From positions 11,088,454-11,152,453 of the forward strand of contig CM060849.1 in assembly GCA_030737835.1 (NCBI GenBank): a DNA stretch of 64,000 nucleotides, read 5' to 3'. How positions within the stretch are numbered: position 1 is the stretch's first letter; each line of letters opens with the position of its first letter. Positions 22,113 to 34,004 of the stretch are shown here, piece by piece. The DNA is from Acorus gramineus (taxonomy: Eukaryota > Streptophyta > Magnoliopsida > Acorales > Acoraceae). The position numbers were made by a program, and so were the translations under genes. Below the pieces are notes generated by a model. That model worked only from the letters and a program-made list of their open reading frames with translations. It was not told the DNA's origin and did not search any database.

Positions 22113-23316
22113 GAGCCCATCTATCACCACCAACCTAAATGCTCTCCCCCCCAATCCAATAAAAATTTAAAACATCTTGTATCAGACACTCATCCAACCA
22201 ATTTCAGTTAACACAAACCCAGTCATACTGGGGTGTCTAATATGACACAAAGTGTGTCACCCAAAATTTTTCAATTGCAATATTTAGACGCGACACACCT
22301 TGGGTCAAAATAAGTTGTATACTTCGACATACTCTGAGTCAAACCATAGTGTCTACTATGACCCAAGGTGTGTCGTCCAATACTATTCAATTGACAATAA
22401 TTTAATTTTTTTATCTATCATAAATATCATAAATACATAACAAATAATATCATAAATAAACAAAATTTACGTACATAATCACATAAGTTAATTCACGTAC
22501 ATATTATGCACATTCACAAATCTAATCATTCTTTTGTCGTAAATGAAAACATACTATTGACATAACAGTCTTCCTTGTTCAACATTCACACATCCAAATT
22601 CAACCAACGAACACATCCATATTATATTTTAGCTTTTGAACAATGTATTAAGTAAAAAAATGTATTAACGTGGATGTGTTAATTAATTGAATTTGGATGT
22701 ATACATTTTCAACAGGGAAGACTGTTATGTTAATAGTAGGTTTTCATTTGTGAAAAAAATAATGTATTAGATTTGTGAATGTGCAGGTTGGATATGTGAA
22801 TGTTGAATTAACTTATATGACCATGTATACGAATGTTGTTTATTTATGATATTTTATTTGTTGTGTATTTATGATATTTATGATAGATAAAAAAAATTAA
22901 CTTATTGTTAATTGGATAGTATTTGGCGATACATATTGGGTCATAGTGGACATTCTAGTTTGACTCGGAGTATGTCAAATCAAATAATTTATAGTGACTC
23001 AAGGTGTGTCACATTACTTCTAAAATATCGTAATTGAAAAATTCTATGTGACACACCTTAAGTCAGAGTAAACATCTTAGTTTAACTCGAGTATGTCAAA
23101 TCGAACAACTTGTGGTGACTCAAGGTGTGTCGCGCAACTTTTAAAATATTGTAGTTGAAAAATTTTGGGTGACACACCTTGGATCACATTAGATATCCCA
23201 GTATGACAAAGTTTGTATCAAGTGAGGTTGGTGTGATGAGTGTTTAAAATAAAAAAATTTTAACTTTTGATTTGATTGGGGGGAGAGTAATTGGTTTGGT
23301 GGGATTAGAACAGCTC
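22113..23316. mobile_element. Long-TIR foldback element, Mutator-like, copy 1
   Basis: Almost the whole 1,204 bp is one inverted repeat centred near 22,660. The ends are GAGCCCATCTATCACCACC and, reversed, GAGCTGTTCTAATCCCACC. A perfect 9-bp duplication AAATTAAAT lies at 22104-22112 and 23317-23325, typical of the Mutator superfamily. Each arm carries several 'aaggtgtgtc' blocks. There is no coding capacity, so it would need transposase from elsewhere. Confidence 0.88.
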
Positions 23317-23325
23317 AAATTAAAT

Positions 23326-24029
23326 TAGCTTGTCTTGTCGGGAGTATCGTAGCCCTGAGAGAGGGAAAGTCACACATCAATGTATAATTTTAAATTTGAC
23401 AAAAAGACCATCTAATTTTAAATTTGACAAAACTCTTTAATGCATATTAAAACAAGCATTTGGGTTGAGTTGGGTCACAAGGCAACATGACATGGTTAAT
23501 TAAAAGGTTTTTTTGTTTTTTTATTTTATTTTATTTTTTTGGATATTTTGAGATAGCAGTGGAAGCAATCACCATACAAGGTCTTCTCAATACAAAATCA
23601 AAAAAATACTGTTTACTCATCATATATATATATATATATATCACTGTACAAGGTCTTCTCGGTGGTCTAGTTCAATGTCCATGACTATCTCCTGGAGTCA
23701 AGTCAGGTCAATAGACGTCTGGCTTGGTGGTGTGAAAAAAATTTAATGAGATATTTACATCGCTACAATGAGTTGAGAGGAGTAACGAGATATATGAGAC
23801 TGCATCTAGACGGTAAAAAAAGACAGTGTAACAACACTCTTTCCTCATACATTAAGGCTTTGTTTGAAAATGGATTTGAGCATTAGTTTTTTTTTAAAAT
23901 CTGAATTTAAAATAGAGTTTACATGAAGCTATCTCTCCACCGATTAAAAAAAACTATTTTTTAAATTTTTTTTTTGCAAAAAAATATCTATATTTTTTAA
24001 TTAAATTGTAATATTTTTTCGGTTTATAA
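23326..24029. other. AT-rich spacer with (TA)n tract
   Basis: Contains a (TA) microsatellite at about 23621-23641. No gene or element boundary was recognised. Confidence 0.4.
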
Positions 24030-24409
24030 GTGAGTTTCGATAAGTCAGCTGTTTGCAAACTGAAACTCATGAAACTCATTTCCCCATGTACTTAATACCA
24101 GATGAATGTGCACCACTGTAGACAAAATGGAAGGATTAAGTTAAAATGTCATCTTGTTGGGTTGTTGACCAGTTGACATGAATAGTCCTGCATTGAATTG
24201 GAGAGGAAAGATTCCACCCGCGCTATGACTTACTTTTGCTAATTCGTTGATGTTGAAGCGGCTGACGCCTCGTATACATCAACCTTAGCACCCGTTGGAC
24301 AGTGTTAAAAAAATAAATGAACATGTTAGATATTCGATCTTGTTTTCAACTTTAAAATAGTATATCTTATCAAATAATGTTTATATTCTTACAAAAAAAA
24401 ATATATATG
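24030..24409. repeat. LecRK 3'-flank repeat beside LecRK-2
   Basis: Matches 2440-2840 and 40760-41130 in order ('tgcattgaattggagaggaa', 'cacccgttg.acagtg'). Confidence 0.7.
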
Positions 24410-25181
24410 AAAAAAATCAATATAAATATGTGAAAAGTTAGCTAAATCAATTTTAATCCCAGTAAAATTGAAAAATCGCCATAGGTCCCCTAAAAGTATG
24501 TATAGATAACGGATTTAGTTCTTCAATTAAATTGTTTCAATAAATACATTCAAATAAATCCCTTACAAAATATAAAAAATTCAATTTAGTCCTTTTGATT
24601 ACAAAAATGCCTCTGCTTTTTCCTGAAAATTCTTCTGCTATCTTATACTCACCAACGGTAAAAAAAAAAAAAAAAAAATAGAAAAATTGATATAACTCCC
24701 TCGAAACTTATGAAAATCGAAAAAGGTCCCTATAAAATCAATAAATCACAAAGGCAACCACAAATTCGGTTAATGTATTTCAATAATTTATCTAATAAAT
24801 TTCAAAAGAGTATTACAGTAATTTATCATTATTTATTAGAGTCTACCACAGATCTGGTTAGTTCTGGTTACGGTAAGGACTAAAATGAATATTGTATAAT
24901 ATGATAGGGACCTGAGAGGATTTAGTGATTTTATAGGAATTTTTTCTGATTTTCATAAATTTCTAAGGAGCTATATCTATTTTTTGAAAATAAGGGGTGA
25001 GAGCATTTTGGTAACTTTTAATGTGCAGTTAGGGTTAATCATGTACCTGGTTAGTTGGTGTGACGCTAAGGACTGAAATGATATTTTTCTAATATCATAT
25101 GGATCTATGATGATTTTTCAATTTTACAAAGACTAAAACCGATTTAGCTAACTTTCTAGAGAGTTATATTGAGTTTTTCCT
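24410..25181. mobile_element. Foldback MITE in the LecRK-2 3' flank
   Basis: The ends 'gttagctaaatcaatttta' and 'aaaccgatttagctaac' are inverted copies, and much of the rest also pairs. AAAAATATATAT on both sides is a likely target duplication. The same element at the same place lies beside LecRK-3 (32790-33517) and LecRK-4 (41136-41890). The matching site of LecRK-1 (about 2800-2850) is empty. Confidence 0.75.
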
Positions 25182-25796
25182 TAAAAATATATATTCCAAT
25201 GAATTTTATGGACTCATTTGTAAAACGTGTAAAAAAATTCTTATGAGGTATACTCAATACCTTATTATAGTTAATGGAAGTGAATAAAGAGGTATATAGT
25301 ATAGTAAATATGACTGAAAAATAAACTAAATGTACAGAGCTACAAGAAGTAATACAAATAATAATGGAGTTTCACATACATTCTAAATAGATGCATTTAG
25401 TTCACATGATATATTAATGGGATGAGATCCTCTACTTGTTTATTTTTTGTACTTAGATTTTGCTTGACTTTAAATGTATGACCAAAGGTGCGACCGAAGG
25501 TGTGATGAAGGTGACCACAGGCGTAAGGGCAACCACTATGGAGCGAGTTTAGTAAGGCGATTGAAGTGAGAGCTTAGTGTTGAGGCGGCTGCAGGGAGGA
25601 GGGATGACGCATGAGCATGATTAAAATCAAACGGTGGAGAAATTATGAGAATTAATAACTATTCTAATTCTAAATTCATCAAATGAAATATAGACTACAT
25701 ATTTCCCATGATGAAATCCAAGCACACAAATTAAAAAACAAGCAAAGGATCCAAATCTATATCTGAACACTCCTCAAACCCAAACGTATCACCATA

Positions 25797-27895
25797 TCAA
25801 CGTCCACCAGAGAGTAGGGATACCTCAGCAGTCAAAGAGTGCAAGAGCGTCTGGTCTGAAGAAGTCGCATAAGACATGAAGAAATCATCAAAACCCTCGT
25901 ACCTCTCTATGTGAGGGACGCCGACATTCATGTAATCCGGTGATAAGTCCGGTAGCTCGATGTCGCGGTCCAAGAACTGTATCACATGCTTCATGCTTGG
26001 CCTAGCCAACGGAACGAAGTGCGTGCAAAGCAGTCCAAGTTTCAGCACCAGCTCCACCTCCTCTACCGCGTATTCACTCCCAAACCTCTCATCAACTGTC
26101 TCCATCAACGTCCTCCTCCGCCGGTGGTCCAGCACCCAGTCCACCAGATTAATCGATTCTTGCTGCCGAAGATTAATTGGCTTTCGCCCACACACCAGCT
26201 CAAGAAGGAGCACACCGAATGAGAATACATCGGTGGCTGTCGTACCTTCATAGTCATAAAATTCGTGTACGACAAATATTCTATCATTACTCCCAACAAC
26301 ATATGTAAAAAAAATTATTTGTTTGGTGTGAATATGTAATACCCCATGTTTCCATAGTAATATATTATTGGTTTTGCTCCTAAATAGACTCAAGGTTTTA
26401 AAACGCGTCTTAGTGTGTAAGAGTTGTGCTCACATATAAACACATACCATCTCCCCTATCAGGCGATGGGGGACTAAACTCATGGTGTGAGAACTCACTT
26501 TCACCCTCACCATCACCCAATTCTAATGTCTCTCAACCGCTCATCACCCCCCTCAACAGGCCAGGCATCACATATGTGAATACTACTTCATAATAGTGCA
26601 TACCTTTTCCAGTCTTGGAGAGTTCCGGCGCGAGATATCCCAAGGTCCCAACAACGTGGGTTGTTTGAGGATCGGTGCCATGATCATAAAGCCTGGCAAT
26701 CCCAAAGTCTCCGAGCCTCGCATTCATCTCACCATCCAACAACACATTGCTCGAGTTGACATCCCTGTGGACGACGAGCTGTTCCCACCCCTCATCCAGG
26801 TAGAGTAGCCCAGAAGCGACTCCCCTCACGATGTGAAATCTTTCGCTCCAACCCAACCTGTCCCTTTCTGTCTCGTCAAAGAGGAGCTTATCGAGGCTAC
26901 CGTTCGACATGTAGTCATAAACCAAGAGTAGCTCCCCCTTTCGCCTACAGAACCCGAAGAGTTGAACAATGTTGCGATGCCGAAGCCGTCTGATGCTTAC
27001 GATCTCCGCCACGGACTCCCTCATCCCTTGTCTCGACTCATGGGAGACTCTCTTGATCGCCACCTTGCACTTATTCTTCGGCAACACTCCTTTGTAGACC
27101 CTCCCGAATCCGCCCGTCCTGAGAAGCTCTCACTCTCTAAACCTTCTTGTAGCCATATAAAGTTCCTTATACGAGAACCGGTGCATCCCGTATTCGACCT
27201 CCTAATCCTCCATCAGCTCTGTGAACTTGCGCCTCCGCCACAACATCACCCCGATGATTGAGGCCACAGTTAATGCCACCACGGATAGAATCACCGGCAA
27301 TCCAATCGTCAGGACCTTTGGTTTCTCTTTGGGTCCAATGCGTGGAAGCGAAGGGAGGTTGGAGAGATCAAGATCTTGGGCTCTCCCATTGATGCGAAAG
27401 CTCCACCCAAGAATGTAATGCGAGGTAAAGAGGGAGCCCGTCGAAGAAGAGAAGCCCGCGTACATAGAATCCAATGTGGACTCCAAGAGATTGATAGTGA
27501 TCGACATGAGTGGAACCACCGGTTTCAAAACTCGAATTGGAGAGAGTGTCACATTGAGTTCCATATTAGGTCCATCATAGTCCACCCACACCTGCATCGG
27601 CTGCCCGCTTCTAAGGCTCATATTATGAAACCCACGATTTTCGGCACTGAAATAGCCCGCCAGGTGAGCTTCGACCGACCTCAAGCTATTGACGTCTATC
27701 CCGACGTGGTTGTCGTCAAATTCGGGGTTTAAATTCGTGTCGAGCTCGACCGCGAAGACGTGGTTCGAAGAGTTTCCATTGTTTGATTGGTTGAAAAGGC
27801 CGAGGTACGGAACGGGGAGGGAGCCAAGGAGGTCGGTGTTCGGGGAGAGGACGAAGGTGAAGCCGTGGGCGCTCAGTTTGGGGTACTCGGAGAAG
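25797..27895 (-). pseudogene. LecRK-2, L-type lectin receptor kinase pseudogene (25797..26245, 26604..27895)
   Basis: This copy lacks its start, signal peptide and first part of the lectin domain: similarity begins at FSEYPKLSAHGF near 27,895, directly beside LTR-type sequence. The rest of the lectin domain, the membrane helix and the start of the juxtamembrane region are open down to an in-frame TAG (near 27202) that replaces the Trp of MEDWE. A TGA replaces an Arg codon before the glycine loop (near 27130), and the loop reads RTGGFG instead of G-x-GGFG. The catalytic loop is HRDVNSSN, so the Lys two residues after the catalytic Asp is lost. The intron (26246-26603) and exon 2 keep normal borders, and exon 2 ends SLLSGGR. 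Together these make function very unlikely. Confidence 0.9.
26335..26570 (-). mobile_element. TRIM-family solo LTR inside the LecRK-2 intron
   Basis: On the minus strand it starts TGATGCCTGGCC and ends GGGTATTACA, flanked by TATTCACA on both sides. It is the best preserved of the four intronic copies, with 'ctcttacacactaagacgcg' matching the free elements. Confidence 0.82.
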
Positions 27896-28990
27896 GCTTG
27901 GCAGGCAAGCCATTCGGTTAGGCAAGCCATTCGGTCAGACATGTCTCCCGAGATCAGTTCTTCTGGACTCCCAAGTGGTTGAGAGACTAAAAGAAGGGGG
28001 CATTTGTGGGAGGCCAAATCAATCAAGGTTGAATAAGAATAGAATCGTACAAGTGTAAGGATTGAACAAGGATCGGCCCATGTGCGGGCCAAAGGATGGA
28101 AGGCCCATGGGCCCAAAAGTCTATTGCGGTCTAAGCAAACCCTCTTCCCTCGTAGGTCGGACAAACAATTAAGCCCGACCAGGGTAAAACAGCTATACGA
28201 CGTCGGTATCAGAACGGGAGCCAAGAAGTGCCCGACCTTAAGATTAAGCCGTCTAGAAGGCACTGCCCGAGTAGGAAGGCAGGTCGGTCATAAGGCCCTC
28301 TCCTTCTGAAAAACGGTTAGCAAATGGAATATTCCCTGATACTAGAAAAGTACGGGGGTCAGAAAAACAGTTATAGGATGATGATGATCCCTAGGTGCCA
28401 CATGTCCACAGATCCTGAGGCCACGTGGAGATTCCATATCATGATAAGATCACCCCGCAAGGCCAAGCTCAGCACGCCCCTGTTGAGTATAAAAGGGGGG
28501 ACTACTCCTCCTTCTCGAGGTATGCAAACACTGACTCTCTCTCCTATCAAGACTCAAGAATTCTAAGTTCCTCTTCTCCTTCTTGAGAAGAAGAGATTGC
28601 TAAATTGAGCGTCGGAGGGGCGTTAGCCGGCACCGCACTGGTGTGAGTTTCAGGTACCCAAAAGCGAAAGGAAAAGAGAGGAAGAGGCAGACAACTACGA
28701 AGGTCGAAGGCGGTGGTGAACTGGCGTGAAGAGAAGGGCTACATCCAAAGCCCGGATCAGTGAAGTTGGCCTAAGAGGGGAGAGCCAGATTCCCTCCCCC
28801 ACAATTACAACTCAGACTTGGAGTGGCATGAAAGATCCAAGAAGGATACACGTCATGGGATTAAGTTTCCAAGAAAAAAAAATTAAAAGTTTTATTACAA
28901 ATTCTTTTCGACCAAGTTCGGTCGCCCGAAACCTGAAATAGTGACCAAGTTAGGTCACCCAAAATATGAAATGACGACCTAGTTTGGTCG
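27896..28990 (+). mobile_element. Gypsy-type LTR region fused to LecRK-2
   Basis: It carries a promoter-like GTATAAAAGGGGGG (near 28489) followed by 'attgagcgtcggaggggc' and 'ccggcaccgcactgg', phrases typical of LTRs of plant Tat/Athila-type Ty3/gypsy elements. No pol was found. A 17-bp unit, gcaagccattcggt(t/c)ag, is tandemly doubled at the junction (about 27,903-27,938). Degenerate 'gacc.agtt.ggtc' repeats lie at 28908-28990. Element ends were not defined. Confidence 0.6.
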
Positions 28991-29124
28991 ACCTGGCCGG
29001 ATTGGTGGAAATAGAAAAAACACCATTTTTTTTTTTTTTGATTGGTGGGGTAAGAAAAAGACTTGATGGGGATAGATGTACCCCTTAAATATGCAAAATT
29101 TAATTAAGATGGTGTTTTTAAATA

Positions 29125-30340
29125 GAGCGGGTCTAATCCCACCAAACCAATTGCTCTCCCCCCCAACCCAACAAAAAATTGAAACATTTTATTTTAGACA
29201 CTCATCACACCAACCTCACTTGACACAAACTTAGTCATGCTGGGATGTCTAATGTGACTCAAGGTGTGTCACCCAGAATTTTTCAACTACAATATTTTAA
29301 AAGTGGCGCGACACACCTTGAGTCAGCATAAGTTGTTCGATTTGACATACTCGAGTCAAACTAGGGTGTTTACTGTGACTTAAGGTGTGTCACCTGGAAT
29401 TTTTTAATTACGATATTTTAGAAGTGATGTGACACACCTTGAGTCACCGTAAGTTGTTCGTTTTGACATACTCCGAGTCAAACTGGAATGTCTACTATGA
29501 CCCAATGTGTGTCGCTCAATACTATCCAATTGACAATAAATTAATTTTCTTATCCATCATAAATATCATAAATACACAACAGATAAAATATCATAAATAA
29601 ACAACATTCGTATACATAGTTATATAAGTTAATTCAATATTCGCATATCCAACATGCACATTCACAAATCTAATACATTATTTTTTTCAAAAATGAAAAC
29701 CTACTATTAACATAACAGTCTTCCCTGTTGAACATGTATACATCTAAATTCAACCAACTAACACATCCACATTAGTACATTTTTTTACTCAATACATTGT
29801 TCAGAAGCCAAAATCTACTAACATGGTTGTGTTGGTTGGTTGAATTTGGATGTGTGAAAATTGGACAAGGAAGACTGTTATATCAATAGTATGTTTTCAT
29901 TTACGATAAAAGAATGATTAGATTTGTGAATGTGCATTATAGATCGAATATGTTAATGTTGAATTAACTTATGTGACTATGTACGTGAATGTTGTTTATT
30001 TATGATATTTATTTGTTATGTATTTATGATGGATAAGAAAATTAAATTATTGTCAATTAGATAGTGTTAGACGACACATCTTGGGTCGCAGTAGACACTA
30101 TGGTTTGACTCAGAGTGTGTCAAACTGAACAATTTACTTTGACCCAAAGTATGTCGCGTCACTTTTAAAATATTACAGTTGAAAAAATTTTGGTGACACA
30201 CCTTGTGTCATATTAGACACTTTTGTATGACTGCACTTGTGTCAACTGAAGTTGGTGGGATGAGTGTCTAATATAAGATGTTTTAAATTTTTATTGGGTT
30301 GGGGGGAAGAGCATTTGGGTTGGTGGTGATAGACGGGCTC
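29125..30340. mobile_element. Long-TIR foldback element, Mutator-like, copy 2
   Basis: 1,216 bp, homologous along its length to 22113-23316 but with its own 9-bp duplication TTTTAAATA (29116-29124 and 30341-30349). It is therefore an independent insertion. Ends GAGCGGGTCTAATCCCACC and, reversed, GAGCCCGTCTATCACCACC. Non-coding. Confidence 0.88.
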
Positions 30341-30349
30341 TTTTAAATA

Positions 30350-31266
30350 TTAGGCTTTTGTGTTTTCTTATTGAAATTTCAAATGATGTCGGCTGCGCTT
30401 AAAATCAGTTGAAAATTATGATTATGTATGAAATAATATATATATTAATTTTTTATGAAGCTCATTTTCTTTCCTTTATTTTTTCTAAAACACATTTTTT
30501 GTACTAAAAGTTGAAATAAATATTGTGGCGTGGTGTGGGAGCACTTTTTATTTATTAAAAAGCAAAATTTCACCCAAACGTATTCCCAAATGATAAATTT
30601 TTATCTTAAACATGAGCTTAAAACAACTCCAACTATACTTCATTTTGAAGATTTGAATACCAATTGGGTTGTTATAGCTCCGATGGAGTTTCATTTTGAA
30701 GACTCTATGTCTTTAATTAGGACAGGGCCTCTATATTTGGAGACTCAATTTTGGGTCTCCAAATGTCAAATCATGGCCCTTGTTAGCTTTTAACAACTTT
30801 TGATAAATGACATTTAACTCTTATTTTATTATAAATTCTTAATTTGCCTTTTGCATTTAATAAAAGGAAAAAGTCCAAATGACCCCGTGGAAACTGCTCG
30901 AAATCCATATAATTCATTGAGTTTTTCTGAAGTCCATATAACCCAACACCTATGTAAATACAAATAAACCTCTGAGTTAAACTTTTATTAACAAATAAAA
31001 AATATTTTATGAATATTCTATTTGGTTGACCGATTATGAAAATAAAAGGAAGTTGCCTTTTTACCGATTATGGAAAAAAACTAGTTTTTAGATATTATTT
31101 TTATAAAATAGTGATCAGCAGTTTTGAATTAAATTGCAATATTTTTTTTGTTTAGATATGAGTTTGGATAATCAGTTATTTGCAAACTAAAAAGGACCTC
31201 AAACTCATGAATTTCATTTCCTCATCCTGAATACCACATGAATGTGCACCACTGTAGACAAAATGG
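30350..31266. other. Spacer between LecRK-2 and LecRK-3
   Basis: 30470-30860 matches 39450-39700 in part ('ttctaaaacacattttttgt'). 31150-31265 is a partial LecRK flank repeat. No gene seen. Confidence 0.45.
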
Positions 31267-31776
31267 CTATTAGGTCCTAGTTTGATAAATAGATAAATAT
31301 TTAGGATAAGTTAGCCTAATTTATGAGTATAAAAAAATATTATTTTTATCCATATTTGCATTTGGTAATGCATTTTGTTATCCCCATTTTTTTGTGTTTT
31401 TATCCTTAACTTTGTATTTGGATCACACGATGTAAAATATGGGATAACTTCAAAAAATATTTAAAAATATTAATTCTACCCTTTCTATTAAAGGGGTATT
31501 AATATTGTTGGTTTTAATTTTATAAAGTTTTTAGTTTTTGCTTTTTTTGGAAGGGTAATCATAAATGTTGTCCATGTTTTACAAAATGAGATTAAAAAAT
31601 GGGGATAAAGTCTATTCCACCTTTTACCTATAACAAAATATCCCTACTTTTTCTCTCAAAATACAGACAATTGTTCATGCTTTATCTATTTTTTTTCTTA
31701 TGCCATATGGGATAACATGTGATTTAACTTAATTATTTTCTTATCTCAATCCTTTATCCCAATGCCAAATCAGGTC
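31267..31776. mobile_element. Probable PIF/Harbinger-like MITE
   Basis: It interrupts the LecRK flank repeat. The ends GGTCCTAGTTTGATAA and (reversed) GACCTGATTTGG are imperfect inverted repeats flanked by TTA and TAA. The interior is non-coding. Confidence 0.5.
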
Positions 31777-31779
31777 TAA

Positions 31780-32229
31780 GCCCCCGTTTGAAATGGGAAT
31801 AAGATTTATTCTGGGTATACATTTATTTTGACATAATCACGTATAAATAAGGATAAAATGATTTTGTGTTTGATTATGTTTTGAATTATTTTCCTTGGTA
31901 AACGTAAGAATAAATGTTTTGTTGTTTGGGTAAAATGTGAATAAAGTATGAATAATGATTTATAAAAGGTGAAAAAATAATTATAGTTGATTTGACATGC
32001 GATTTATAAGAGGTGATGACAGTTGATTTGACAGTGAGTCCACCTATTCTTTGGATGAAAAAACCTAGGATAATTTAATTCTAGGGATTGGTTGGAATCC
32101 ATATATCACTTTATATCAGTTTATTCTGCATAAGATATTCCAGGATATACCAAACAAACAAACGGGTTAAAACCCCTATTCCAATCAATGTCAGGTTATC
32201 CGGGGACTTATTCCTATTTCAAACGGGGC
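31780..32229. mobile_element. Tourist-like MITE, 450 bp, TAA duplication
   Basis: The ends GCCCCCGTTTGAAATGGGAA and (reversed) GCCCCGTTTGAAATAGGAAT are nearly perfect inverted repeats. TAA lies on both sides (31777-31779, 32230-32232). It is inserted immediately beside the end of the preceding MITE. Confidence 0.82.
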
Positions 32230-32269
32230 TAAGAGTCTAGTAGGATACAAAAGTTTATTTTCAGGTTGC

Positions 32270-32789
32270 CTCATGTATGGGTAATGGGTGCAATATGAAA
32301 ATGATTTCCTCGTATGCTGAATACCACATGAATGTGCACCGCCGTAGAAAAAATGGAAGTTAAAATGTCATCTTAATTGTTGGTTTGTTGGGGCCACTAG
32401 ACATGAATAGACCTGCATTGAATTGGAGATGAAAGATTCCACTAACGCTCACTATTGCTGAACTATCGCCGAATTGTGATGTTAAAGCAGCTACGCCTCC
32501 TACAATTCAAATTTAATGCCAAATGTAGTACACAACTTTTTTACTTTTTATTTTTCAAAAATTATATCTAATCTAATGAAATATATATTCTTATGTAAAA
32601 ATTAAAACATTAATCCAATGAATTGTGAACTTATTTATAGAACGCGAAATTTTTTTTAAGGAACACAATATATCTCATTACAGTGAATGCAGATAACTAA
32701 AGAGATCTATGGGGTACTAAATGAGATTGTAGAGTGCAAGAGCGCTTAAAAAAAAATTATACAAATAAATTAAACCTCACGACTTACTA
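32270..32789. repeat. Extra, MITE-free piece of LecRK 3' flank
   Basis: It repeats the flank text, including the part after the MITE position ('catgaatgtgcaccgcc', 'gtagagtgcaagagcgctt', the latter resembling the gene's 3' coding end). It looks like a partial extra copy of the gene's 3' region without the MITE. Confidence 0.5.
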
Positions 32790-33517
32790 TGCCTAAAGTT
32801 AACTAAATTGGCTTTAGTCCCTGTAAAATTGAAAAATAACCACATATCCCAGAAAATATATATGGATAACGGATTTAATCTTTGAGTTAAATTGCTTCAA
32901 TAAATACATTCAAATAAGTACCTACAAAATATTAAAATCCAATTTAATCATTTTGATGACAAAAATGCTAATGTCTTTTCTTGAAAATTCTCATGCTATC
33001 CCATACTCACTAACGGTAAAAAAAGAGAAAAATCGATATCTCCCTTGAAACTTATAAAAATTGAAAAAAATCATTGAAAAATCAGTAAATCCCTTTAAAG
33101 CTAAGTCAACCATAAATCTGGTTAGTGTATTACAATAATTTACCAAGTAAATTTTATAATGATATTACAGTAATTTATTATTATAGGTTAGAGTCAACCA
33201 CAGATCTGTTTAGTTATGGTTACGATAAGAACATGATAGGGATCTAAGAGGATTTAAATTATCGATTTTACATGGATCTTTTCCGATTTTTACTTGTTTC
33301 TACGGAGCTACATCGATTTTTCAAAAATAAAAGGTGAGGGCATTTTGATAACTTTTAATGTGTAGTTAAGGTTAACTATGTATCTTGTTAGTTGGGGTGA
33401 TGCAAGAAACTTAAACAATATTTTTCTAATAACATAGAGATCTGTGGTGATTTTTCAATTTTACTGGAATTAAAACTGATTTAGCTAACTTTCTATGGAG
33501 TTATAACGATTTTTTCC
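32790..33517. mobile_element. Foldback MITE in the LecRK-3 3' flank
   Basis: Same family and position as 24410-25181; the ends 'aaagttaactaaattggctt' and 'aaaactgatttagctaactt' are inverted copies. Confidence 0.7.
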
Positions 33518-34004
33518 TTAAAATATATGTTCCAAAGAGTTTTATGGACTCATTTGTCAAACGTGTAAAAAAATTCTTATGAGGTATACTTGATACCTTA
33601 TTACAGTTAATGCAAGTGACTAAAGAGGTATATAGTACTCTAAATGTGACTGAAAAATGGACTGAATATAACAGAGCTATAAGAAGTTAATACACATAAA
33701 GGAGTTTCACATACATTCTGAATAGATGCATTCAGTTCACATGATATATCAACGGGATGAGATTCTCTGCTTTTTTTTTTTGTACTTGGGATTTTGCTTG
33801 ACTCTCAATGTACAGATGACGAATCAATATATTTAAAATCAAATGGTAAAGGAACGATGAGATTAATTAACAACTATTTCAATTCTAATTTCATCAAATG
33901 AAATATGTATCACAAATTTCCCATAATGAAATCCAAGCACACAAATTTAAAAACAAGCAGAGGATAAATCTATATTTGAACACTCCTCAAATACAAACGT
34001 ATGA

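Noticed and set aside
27896-28263. N-terminal extension of the LecRK-2 lectin frame into LTR DNA, as a new chimeric gene
   Set aside because: The frame is open by chance, its first codon is GTG, there is no signal peptide, and the frame ends at an in-frame stop before the kinase.
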